A program made the position numbers and the translations under genes. Shown here piece after piece: positions 40,690 through 48,766 of a stretch of DNA of 64,000 bases. Source of the DNA: SIG480 sp045537045. GTDB lineage: Bacteria > Bacillota > Clostridia > Oscillospirales > JAAYXM01. The notes below the pieces were generated by a model. That model was not told the origin of the DNA and ran no database searches. It saw nothing but the letters and a program-made list of their open reading frames with translations. Within the stretch, counting starts at the first letter, position 1, and every line of letters starts with the position of its first letter. The stretch lies in NCBI GenBank assembly GCA_045537045.1, contig JAZSOS010000008.1:8321-72320 (forward strand). Direction: 5' to 3'.

Positions 40690-41391
40690 TCAGAAAAAAG
40701 ACTTTTTCATAATTTCCATTTGATTTGCCTTTTCTTGTTCTAAGTTACCTAACTCCATAAATGCCGTTTGCAATTCTTTCGTTATGCAAACTAAGTTTTC
40801 TGTCAAATTGTTCGCACTATCTGATAAGTTGATTCTATCACGATAAGAGTTCATATTATCACGGTCTAAAGGGTCATAGCCTATTGCAGGAACAATGTCA
40901 TATACTTCTAGTGGAATTTCATTTCTTTTTTCTTCAAGGTCATCCAACAAATGAAGTAAAACTTTCTTATCAAAAACCGTTTGCCTATTTAGTGACATTT
41001 CGAGCAATACCTGCAATATACACCTTAAAGAATCACATATTTTTTTAATACAAGAATATTCTTCGGATAAACTGGCTTGTTTGTTGTTTCTTATATTGGT
41101 AAGAAAATATAAGACTAAACCAGTTATTCCACCGCAACTAATGGAGAGAAGGACATTTGAAAACCATTCTTTGTTTTGTTTTAATACATTTGGAATGTGC
41201 TCTTTGATAGGGGCAGGTATTAAAGTACTGTTGTTTGTAATAAAAGAAAGGAAAAACAAAAAGAGGCAACTTACAGATGCTGCTATAACCCATTTATAAT
41301 TTGGGAGCTTGTTTCTATGAGAATTTCTCTCTTTTTTCAAACGTTTAAGATAAGACTTTACGAAATCATTCTCGATATAATCTTTGCTCAT
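40690..41391 (-). CDS. Two-helix membrane protein, unknown
   Basis: 233 aa. Basic start, two hydrophobic helices (about 35-55 and 85-105), then a long helical cytoplasmic part rich in Leu, Glu and Lys, probably coiled-coil. No family recognised and no zinc ribbon. First gene of the cluster; ATG 41391 with AAGGA upstream. In-frame TTG 41400 is too close to that site. Confidence 0.65.
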   Translation of the reverse strand: MSKDYIENDFVKSYLKRLKKERNSHRNKLPNYKWVIAASVSCLFLFFLSFITNNSTLIPAPIKEHIPNVLKQNKEWFSNVLLSISCGGITGLVLYFLTNIRNNKQASLSEEYSCIKKICDSLRCILQVLLEMSLNRQTVFDKKVLLHLLDDLEEKRNEIPLEVYDIVPAIGYDPLDRDNMNSYRDRINLSDSANNLTENLVCITKELQTAFMELGNLEQEKANQMEIMKKSFF

Positions 41392-41419
41392 TCTTCTCAA
41401 TCCTTATTTATTTTCTTTA

Positions 41420-41448
41420 ATTATACCATTCATCGACAAAATGTGCAA
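41420..41448 (-). promoter_or_regulatory. Promoter of the zinc-ribbon cluster
   Basis: TTGCAC (41448-41443), 17 nt, TATAAT (41425-41420) on the minus strand, just inside the right boundary of the tRNA-Ala element. Confidence 0.65.
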
Positions 41449-41488
41449 TATTTTCCTCCCCCTTTCCGTGAAATAGAGGGGTTACGCG

Positions 41489-41500
41489 TCGTCTCCACCA
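41489..41500. other. Attachment site copy 2
   Basis: TCGTCTCCACCA, identical to the tRNA-Ala 3' end at 38360-38371. Confidence 0.6.
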
Positions 41501-41504
41501 CGTC

Positions 41505-41540
41505 GGAGCAAGCGTAAAAAGCTTGCTCCTTTTTCTTTTG
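41505..41540 (+). terminator. Terminator, probably the original one of tRNA-Ala
   Basis: GGAGCAAGC/GCTTGCTCC (41505-41529) then TTTTTCTTTT, four bases after the second attachment copy. Confidence 0.8.
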
Positions 41541-41570
41541 CGCAAATCAATGTTTTATTTTTAACGCACA

Positions 41571-41599
41571 TTGCAATTATATCCAATTTGTGATACAAT
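41571..41599 (+). promoter_or_regulatory. uxuA promoter
   Basis: TTGCAA (41571-41576), 17 nt, TACAAT (41594-41599). Confidence 0.65.
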
Positions 41600-41629
41600 G
41601 TAAGAAAAGCTACAAAAGGAGCGATAATT

Positions 41630-42715
41630 ATGAAAATGACTTTCCGCTGGTACGGCGAAGGCAACGACAAAATCAGCCTTTCCGATATCAAGCAGATTCC
41701 CGGCGTTGACGGTATCGTCTGGGCACTTCACCACAAGATGCCGGGCGAAATCTGGGAGGAAGATGAGATTGCCGAGGTTAAGCGCCAGCTTGATCAGTAC
41801 GGCTTCAATATGGATGTTATCGAATCCATCAATGTTCACGACGATATCAAAATCGGTCTCCCGACACGCGACAAATACATCGAAAACTACAAGCAGTGCA
41901 TCCGCAACGTTGCAAAATTCGGCGTTAAGGTTATCTGCTACAACTTCATGCCGATATTTGACTGGACACGAAGCAACCTCTTCCACGAGGTCGGCGACGG
42001 CTCCACTGCTCTCTTCTATGAAAAGGGCATGATTCAGGACGACTATAAGGCTATGGCAGACTATATCCTCGGCTTCACTGAGAAGTACAACATGTCCTTC
42101 CCGGGCTGGGAGCCTGAGAGAATGGCAAAGCTTGACGAGCTCTTTAAGGCATATGAGGGCGTTACCCACGAAAAGCTTTGGGCAAACCTTAAATACTTCC
42201 TCGAGGCTATTATGCCGACCTGCCACGAGTGCGACGTCAAAATGGCTATACATATGGACGATCCGCCATGGGATATCTTCGGTATTCCGCGTCTTCTCAT
42301 CAACGAGGAAAACATCGACCGTTTCCTCAAGATGGTTGACGATCCGTACAACTGCCTCACCCTCTGCTCCGGCTCTCTCGGTGCAAACCCGAACAACGAC
42401 GTTCCGGCAATCGTCCGCAAGCATTGCGACAGAATCGCATTTGCTCACATCAGAAACGTCAAGAACTTCCCGAATGGTGACTTCTCCGAGGCATCGCACC
42501 GCGACTGCGACGGTGACACAGGCATCCTTGAAATCGTTAAGGCATACCACGACTGCGGATTTGACGGATATATCCGTCCTGACCACGGCAGACACCTCTG
42601 GACAGAAGGTCCGGGCAACGTCCGCCCCGGCTACGGTCTTTACGACCGCGCACTCGGCATTATGTACATGCACGGTATCTGGGATACTCTCGACCGCATC
42701 AAGGGTATTAAGTAA
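41630..42715 (+). CDS. uxuA: Mannonate dehydratase
   Basis: 361 aa. Removes water from mannonate to give 2-keto-3-deoxygluconate in glucuronate breakdown. The F-R-W-Y-G start, G-V-D-G-I-V-W-A-L-H, I-C-Y-N-F-M-P-I-F-D-W-T-R, M-A-I-H-M-D-D-P-P-W and R-P-D-H-G-R-H-L-W blocks supply the metal ligands (His, Cys, Asp). AAAGGAG precedes ATG 41630. Alone on its transcript, far from uxaC. Confidence 0.96.
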   Translation: MKMTFRWYGEGNDKISLSDIKQIPGVDGIVWALHHKMPGEIWEEDEIAEVKRQLDQYGFNMDVIESINVHDDIKIGLPTRDKYIENYKQCIRNVAKFGVKVICYNFMPIFDWTRSNLFHEVGDGSTALFYEKGMIQDDYKAMADYILGFTEKYNMSFPGWEPERMAKLDELFKAYEGVTHEKLWANLKYFLEAIMPTCHECDVKMAIHMDDPPWDIFGIPRLLINEENIDRFLKMVDDPYNCLTLCSGSLGANPNNDVPAIVRKHCDRIAFAHIRNVKNFPNGDFSEASHRDCDGDTGILEIVKAYHDCGFDGYIRPDHGRHLWTEGPGNVRPGYGLYDRALGIMYMHGIWDTLDRIKGIK

Positions 42716-42745
42716 AACCGTTTTATATAAAACACACAAAAAAGA

Positions 42746-42780
42746 CAAACTGCGGCAAAGTAAATTTGTCGCAGTTGTTT
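42746..42780 (+). terminator. uxuA terminator
   Basis: AACTGCGGCAAA/TTTGTCGCAGTT with one mismatch, then GTTTT. Confidence 0.7.
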
Positions 42781-42829
42781 TATCGCTGAAATCAAACGTT
42801 ATTTTTTTGACATTTTACCCCGTTTTTAT

Positions 42830-42858
42830 TTGACAAGAGCGCGATGTAGTTATATAAT
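42830..42858 (+). promoter_or_regulatory. serC-serA promoter
   Basis: TTGACA (42830-42835), 17 nt, TATAAT (42853-42858): a full consensus. Confidence 0.8.
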
Positions 42859-42909
42859 ATAAGGTATTATATTGTTTTTTTAGCAAATTTTTTATCGGAG
42901 GTTTTTCAT

Positions 42910-43992
42910 ATGTTTGAAAATCGTGTCTACAATTTTTCCGCAGGTCCTTCCATGCTCCCCGAGCAGGTTCTTTGCCGTGCTCGCGATGAGATGTTGAATT
43001 ACAACGGCTCCGGTATGTCAGTTATGGAAATGAGCCACCGCGCAAAGGTCTATGATGAAATCATCAAGGCTTGCGAGGCGAAGCTCCGCGCTCTTCTCGG
43101 CATCCCGGCAAACTACAAGGTTCTCTTCCTTCAGGGCGGTGCATCCCTCCAGTTTGCATCCATCCCGATGAACCTTATGAAGACAAAGGCTGATTACATC
43201 ATTACCGGTCAGTTCTCCGGCAATGCTGCAAAGGAAGGCAAGAAATACGGCGTAGCAAACGTTGTAGCCGACTTGAAACCTGAAACCTTCCGCCGCATTC
43301 CAAAGCAGGAGGAGCTTTCCCTCTCTCCCGATGCAGACTATGTACATATCTGTGTAAACAACACAATCTACGGTACTCACTGGAACTATCTCCTCGACAC
43401 GGGCAATGTTCCTCTCGTTGCTGATATGTCATCCTGCATCCTCTCAGAGGAAATTGATGTTACAAAATACGGCGTTATCTATGCCGGCGCACAGAAGAAT
43501 ATGGCTCCTGCAGGTCTCACCGTTGTTATTGTCCGTGAGGATCTTCTTGGCAACGCACGCCCCGACACTCCGACCGTTATGGACTGGGCTGTTATGGCTG
43601 AGAAGGAGTCTATGTACAACACTCCGAGCACATACCCGATTTACGTATGCGGTCTTGTCCTTGACTGGATTGAGTCTCTCGGCGGTATCGGCGAGCTTGA
43701 GAAAATCAACCGTGCAAAGGCAGCTCTCCTCTATGACTTCCTCGACGAGAGCAAGATGTTCATCCCGCACGCGGACAAGGATTCCCGCTCTCTCATGAAC
43801 GTAACCTTCAGAACAGGAAATGAAGAGCTTGATGCAAAATTTGTAAAAGAAGCTGCAGCTGTCGGCCTTCTCACGCTTAAGGGACATCGTTCCGTCGGCG
43901 GTATGCGTGCATCCATCTACAACGCAATGCCGGTTGAGGGCGTAGAAAAGCTCGTTGCATTCATGCGCGACTTTGAAGTTAAGAACAAGTAG
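42910..43992 (+). CDS. serC: Phosphoserine aminotransferase
   Basis: 360 aa. PLP enzyme of serine synthesis. The Y-N-F-S-A-G-P-S start, L-Q-G-G-A-S-L-Q-F, and the PLP lysine in A-G-A-Q-K-N-M-A-P-A-G are intact; the end G-H-R-S-V-G-G-M-R-A-S-I-Y-N-A is typical. CGGAGG precedes ATG 42910. Twelve bases before serA. Confidence 0.97.
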   Translation: MFENRVYNFSAGPSMLPEQVLCRARDEMLNYNGSGMSVMEMSHRAKVYDEIIKACEAKLRALLGIPANYKVLFLQGGASLQFASIPMNLMKTKADYIITGQFSGNAAKEGKKYGVANVVADLKPETFRRIPKQEELSLSPDADYVHICVNNTIYGTHWNYLLDTGNVPLVADMSSCILSEEIDVTKYGVIYAGAQKNMAPAGLTVVIVREDLLGNARPDTPTVMDWAVMAEKESMYNTPSTYPIYVCGLVLDWIESLGGIGELEKINRAKAALLYDFLDESKMFIPHADKDSRSLMNVTFRTGNEELDAKFVKEAAAVGLLTLKGHRSVGGMRASIYNAMPVEGVEKLVAFMRDFEVKNK

Positions 43993-44004
43993 GAGGTTTT
44001 CCCT

Positions 44005-45171
44005 ATGTATAACGTAAAATTAATGAATAAAATCTCAAGCAACGGACTGAGCCGTCTCCCGTCAGACGTTTTCACCTGCGGGGCAGACATTGAAACCCCT
44101 GCGGCTATGCTCGTCCGCTCGGCTGATCTTCACAACGAAGAATTCAATCCCGAGCTTTTGTGCATCGCACGCGCAGGTGCGGGTGTTAACAACATTCCGC
44201 TCGACCGCGCAGCAGAGGCAGGCATCGTTGTTTTCAACACTCCGGGAGCTAACGCAAACGCTGTTAAGGAGCTTGTTCTCACCGGTCTTTTCCTCGCATC
44301 CCGTAAGATTGCAGAGGGCATCGAGTGGGCAAAGACTCTTGCTGACAAGGGTGACGAGGTCGGAAAGCTTGTCGAAAAGGGCAAGGGGCAGTTTGTCGGT
44401 CCGGAAATCGAGGGCAAAACTCTCGGCGTTATCGGTCTTGGCGCAATCGGCGTTCTTGTTGCAAACGCGGCAGAGCGTCTTGGTATGACGGTTCTCGGTT
44501 ATGACCCGTATCTCTCCGTCAATGCTGCATGGAGCGTTTCTCGTTCTATCAAGCACTGCACCGATATCAATGAAATTTACGAAAAGAGCGACTATATCAC
44601 AATCCACGTTCCGGCAACTCCGGAAACAACGGGTATGATAAACGAAAAGACAATCTCCGTAATGAAGGACGGTGTCCGCATTCTCAACTTCGCACGCGGC
44701 ACGCTCGTAAATTCCGACGATATTCTTGTTGCACTCCAAAGCGGCAAGGTTGCAAAATACGTAACCGACTTCCCTGAAGCTAAGCTTATCGGCGCAGAAA
44801 ATGTCGTTGCTCTCCCGCACCTCGGGGCATCAACTCCCGAGAGTGAAGAAAACTGCGCTGTTATGGCAGTTGACGAGCTTAAGAACTACATTCTCAAGGG
44901 CAACATCAAAAACTCCGTCAACTTCCCGACGGTTTGCATGCCGATGAACGGAAAGAGCCGCGTTTGCGTTCTCCACAAAAACGTGCCGAACACAGCAAAC
45001 AGCATCACATCCGCGGTTTCTGACGCAGGTCACAACATCGCAAGCATGCAGAACGCATCCAAGAAGGACTGGGCATACACCGTACTTGACCTCGACGATG
45101 ATGCAGATGATGCTCTCCTCGAAAAAATCTCTGCTCTGGACAATATCGTCCGCGCAAGAATCATAAAGTAA
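44005..45171 (+). CDS. serA: D-3-phosphoglycerate dehydrogenase, ACT-domain type
   Basis: 388 aa. Oxidises 3-phosphoglycerate, the entry to serine. NAD site G-L-G-A-I-G (about 144), F-A-R-G-T-L-V-N, catalytic histidine in P-H-L-G-A-S-T-P-E-S-E-E-N, then a short ACT domain from about residue 315. The compact clostridial form without the extra middle domain. AGGAGG precedes ATG 44005; the order serC-serA is common in Clostridia. Confidence 0.96.
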   Translation: MYNVKLMNKISSNGLSRLPSDVFTCGADIETPAAMLVRSADLHNEEFNPELLCIARAGAGVNNIPLDRAAEAGIVVFNTPGANANAVKELVLTGLFLASRKIAEGIEWAKTLADKGDEVGKLVEKGKGQFVGPEIEGKTLGVIGLGAIGVLVANAAERLGMTVLGYDPYLSVNAAWSVSRSIKHCTDINEIYEKSDYITIHVPATPETTGMINEKTISVMKDGVRILNFARGTLVNSDDILVALQSGKVAKYVTDFPEAKLIGAENVVALPHLGASTPESEENCAVMAVDELKNYILKGNIKNSVNFPTVCMPMNGKSRVCVLHKNVPNTANSITSAVSDAGHNIASMQNASKKDWAYTVLDLDDDADDALLEKISALDNIVRARIIK

Positions 45172-45193
45172 GTGAATATATTATAAATAATAA

Positions 45194-45223
45194 TGCCAAG
45201 GCGAAATTCGCCTTGGCTTTTCT
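45194..45223. terminator. Bidirectional terminator between serA and addA
   Basis: GCCAAGGCGA/TCGCCTTGGC with a short loop, T-runs on both strands. Confidence 0.75.
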
Positions 45224-48200
45224 TTATTCTACTTCTATATATTCTCCACAATTTACGAGATAGAGGCGAAGGCTTTTTGCGGTCTTTCCCGTCATTTCAT
45301 ACAGTGCGCGGCGGTATGTACGAAGCTGGTCGCTGTATTTCCGGAGAACCTCACCTTCAGGACGGTGGCGATCGGTTTTAAAATCGACAATTGTTATGCC
45401 GTTTTCCGTTTCATAATACATATCCATAACGCCCTGCAAAAGCACCTGTTCGCCGCAAAGCTCTTCTTTTCCAAGCATTTCATCAGCGGGGAGAAGCACG
45501 GAAAATTTAAATTCGCGCATCACTCTCTTTGCCGAAAGCATCTCTTTTCCTGTGGGAGAGTTTGTGAACATAGTAATTTTTTCTGCACTCACAGCCTCTG
45601 CCTGAATCTTTGAAAGATATTTCTCACGGACAAGGCGCGAAAGCTCTTCCTCTGCCCCTGCAACACTTGCGCACTTCTCAAAATCTGCGAACTGCATTGC
45701 CATATGCAAAGCTGTTCCGCGTTCTGTCGGTGTAAGCTCCCGCTCCTGCAGGAATGCCGGACGCGGAGTTTTTCTCCTGCGCGGTGATACGCGCGAACCA
45801 CCATCGTAGTGAAGCCCCGTTGCCGTAAGCTTTGACGGGGTTTCCGTAGCAGCGGTATATCCGTAGCAGAAGTTCAGCATTTTTTTAATTTCTTCCGTGT
45901 TTTCTTCCTCTTCCTGCTTCTTTTCTCCATCTTCAGAAGCCGCAATCACCATGTCACCGATTTGCACAATATGCGCTTTCATCCCGCCAAGGCTGTCTGC
46001 ATCGACCGGCAAAAATCCTGCGTATTCGCGGAGTTCATTTCCGCTTAATGTGCGAAGTAGCGGCAACATAAACCACGTCTGCGTTCCCATCCTTGACAAA
46101 AGCATTTTGTTATCAAGCTCGGGGTATGCGTTTTCCAAAAGCGTTTTTTCTATCATCTTCGCCGCATCGTTATGGGACGCAACGAGATACAGCTTTTCTC
46201 TCGCACGGGTAAGCGCAACGTACAGTATGCGCATTTCCTCACTCTTCATTTCAGCAATCAAAGCGTTTCCTATAACATCTCTTGCGACGGTTGAATAATC
46301 TGCACCCGTTTCTGCATCTCGGAAGCGGAGTCCCACGCCGAGTTGCGGGTGGATAAGGATTGGCCGCCTGATATCATCGGTGTTGAAGTTGCGTATACAT
46401 CCACCAAGGAATACTATCGGAAACTCCAGTCCCTTTGATTTGTGAATCGTCATTATCGTTACAGCATTTCCCGCCGACGCCGCAGGTGCGGGGATATCCC
46501 CGCCGCGCTCTGCAAGACGCGCTATATGCGACACAAACCGATAAAGACCGAAATATCCGGAGCTTTCAAAGGCTCCCGCGCATTTGTAAAACTCAATGAG
46601 ATTTCGCTGTCGTTCCTCGCCGTACGGAAGCGCAGCGAAAAGACCAAGCGCATTTCGGCGGTTATATATCTCCCATATCAGCGATGCGGCGCTTGCCCCG
46701 CGGGAGAGCGAACGCAATGCCGAAAGCTCTGAGAGAAACGTACGGCACTTTTTTGCTGTTTCCCCTTCTTTTGTCGCAAGCTTTTCCATCGCATAGATAA
46801 GCGCACCGTCTTCTTCACGCCTGATATAGCACAAATCGTCCGCAGAAAATGCAAATAGCGGAGATTTAAGCAATGCCAGAAGCGGAATATCCGAGGTCGG
46901 ATTGTCAATGACCGAAAGATATGAAACAATTGCATTTACTTCGCTTTTGGAAAGAAGCCCTTCCGCGCGGGGAGACGCATATGGGATTCCCGCATCACGC
47001 AGTGCGCGCTCATAACTTTCAGCATTTCCTGAGACCGAGCGCAGAAGCACGGCAAAGTCACGGTATTCGGCGCGGCGGTGTGTTCCGTCCTTATCGCAAA
47101 TCTCAAATCCGCCATCAACAAGCTCGAGGATTTTTGATGCAACAAACCGTGCCTCATCCTCAGGAGCGGAACGCTCACTTTCCTTTCTGTCGATAAGATA
47201 GAACTCACACGATTTATCGCCAACTCCAGGCTCCGGAATATTCTCACGCGGGACAAGAAAATGCTCCTCGGTGTAATCCACATTGCCGAGTTCTTCCGTC
47301 ATAAGGCGTGAGAAAAATGCGTTTGACGCATCAAGCACCTCGGCACGCGAACGAAAGTTCTGCGAAAGAGTTATGCATCTCGGCTCATCGCCGGCTGCAT
47401 CCTCATACTTTTTAAAACTCTTATACTTTTTCATAAATATCGTCGGGTCTGCAAGGCGGAAGCGGTATATTGACTGCTTCACGTCTCCAACCATGACTAT
47501 ATTCTTTTCATCGCGCGATACGGAACGGAAAATTATATCCTGAATGTTGTTACTATCCTGAAATTCATCAAGAAGTATCTCACAAAAGTTTTTTGAAACT
47601 TCACGCGCCGTGTCGCTCGGAACAACAGTGTCTCTCTCTGCGTCATATTCACCGACAAGAAGCTCTATTGCATAATGCTCAAGGTCGGAATAATCAAGCG
47701 CACCACGGCGAAGCTTTTCCCTACCAAAACGGAAGGAAAGCTCTTCTGCAAGGCTTGCAAGCTCGCGCATATGCGGATAAAGCACAGAAAACTCTGCGAG
47801 AAGCTCGTCCGACGGTGCAGTTAAAAGCTTTTCAGTTATCTCACCGAACTCATGCTTTACGCGGTCGTGCATTGCGCGGATGCGCTCCGGTATGCTTTTG
47901 TCTTCAATCTTTCTTGAGCTTGGCAGGCGCGGGAATTCTATTTCTGAAACAGAATCCAGAAGCCCGTCCCATGTGTCGCTGTCTGCGCTCCGAAGCATAT
48001 CCCGCTCGTCACACAGCACCTCGGCATAAACTTCGGCGGCCTCCACACTCTTTTCAACATCAGCTATCATATGGTCAAGGAGTTCCACGCAATCGCAAAG
48101 TGCCTTTTTCGCCTCAGTGAATGCATATTCTCCCCACACCGTATTCTCGATGCTTTCCGCGCGTGATACATCATATGCCGCCGCAACCTCCGACAGCCAC

Positions 48201-48766
48201 TTTTCGGGATAAGGGTGGCTTGTACTTTTTCCATACAGCTCAAGCACCGCACCATAAAGCGCTTTATCGCTTCTTGCGCCACTTAGATACGCGGAAAGAG
48301 TGAGAAAGGTTTCTTCCCCCGCATCATATTTTTCTTCAATAAGCTCTGAAAGCTCTTCTTCAAGAATAAGCTGTGCCTCGTTCTCGTCCAGCACACGAAA
48401 TCCGCCCGCAAGCGCAGGGTTGTCCGAAAAATTGCGGAGAAGCCATGTGCAGAACGAGTGCACCGTTGATATTCTCGCACTTGCTACAAGCGCAATCTGG
48501 CGGCGTATATGCCTATCTCCCGGGTGAAGTGCGGCATATTTTGAAAGCGACTCATATATCTTGCGGCGAAGCTCCGTCGCCGCCGCCTTTGTATACGTTA
48601 TTATAAGAAACTCCGTAACGTCGCGCCCTTCTTCGGTTATCCTCCGTAAAAGGCGCTCGACAAGTACAGCGGTTTTCCCCGAGCCCGCCGCCGCGGATAC
48701 AAGAACGGAGCTATCTCTTGCAGAAATTGCGCGAAGCTGGTCACGCGTCCACTTTACATCACTCAT
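45224..48766 (-). CDS. addA: ATP-dependent helicase/nuclease subunit A
   Basis: 1180 aa. UvrD-type helicase plus RecB-family nuclease that processes broken DNA ends with AddB. Start W-T-x-D-Q-L, Walker A A-G-S-G-K-T (about 27-32), L-D-E-F-Q-D-S helicase motif II, V-G-D-V-K-Q-S-I-Y-R-F, T-I-H-K-S-K-G-L-E-F-P, and the nuclease motif I-V-D-F-K-T-D-R near the end are intact. ATG 48766 lies nine bases after GGAGG and overlaps the addB stop; the ATG at 48784 lacks a site. Confidence 0.95.
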   Translation of the reverse strand: MSDVKWTRDQLRAISARDSSVLVSAAAGSGKTAVLVERLLRRITEEGRDVTEFLIITYTKAAATELRRKIYESLSKYAALHPGDRHIRRQIALVASARISTVHSFCTWLLRNFSDNPALAGGFRVLDENEAQLILEEELSELIEEKYDAGEETFLTLSAYLSGARSDKALYGAVLELYGKSTSHPYPEKWLSEVAAAYDVSRAESIENTVWGEYAFTEAKKALCDCVELLDHMIADVEKSVEAAEVYAEVLCDERDMLRSADSDTWDGLLDSVSEIEFPRLPSSRKIEDKSIPERIRAMHDRVKHEFGEITEKLLTAPSDELLAEFSVLYPHMRELASLAEELSFRFGREKLRRGALDYSDLEHYAIELLVGEYDAERDTVVPSDTAREVSKNFCEILLDEFQDSNNIQDIIFRSVSRDEKNIVMVGDVKQSIYRFRLADPTIFMKKYKSFKKYEDAAGDEPRCITLSQNFRSRAEVLDASNAFFSRLMTEELGNVDYTEEHFLVPRENIPEPGVGDKSCEFYLIDRKESERSAPEDEARFVASKILELVDGGFEICDKDGTHRRAEYRDFAVLLRSVSGNAESYERALRDAGIPYASPRAEGLLSKSEVNAIVSYLSVIDNPTSDIPLLALLKSPLFAFSADDLCYIRREEDGALIYAMEKLATKEGETAKKCRTFLSELSALRSLSRGASAASLIWEIYNRRNALGLFAALPYGEERQRNLIEFYKCAGAFESSGYFGLYRFVSHIARLAERGGDIPAPAASAGNAVTIMTIHKSKGLEFPIVFLGGCIRNFNTDDIRRPILIHPQLGVGLRFRDAETGADYSTVARDVIGNALIAEMKSEEMRILYVALTRAREKLYLVASHNDAAKMIEKTLLENAYPELDNKMLLSRMGTQTWFMLPLLRTLSGNELREYAGFLPVDADSLGGMKAHIVQIGDMVIAASEDGEKKQEEEENTEEIKKMLNFCYGYTAATETPSKLTATGLHYDGGSRVSPRRRKTPRPAFLQERELTPTERGTALHMAMQFADFEKCASVAGAEEELSRLVREKYLSKIQAEAVSAEKITMFTNSPTGKEMLSAKRVMREFKFSVLLPADEMLGKEELCGEQVLLQGVMDMYYETENGITIVDFKTDRHRPEGEVLRKYSDQLRTYRRALYEMTGKTAKSLRLYLVNCGEYIEVE

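Noticed and set aside
41561..42748. 395-aa minus-strand frame
   Set aside because: Complete shadow of uxuA; valine/cysteine-rich and without start signals.
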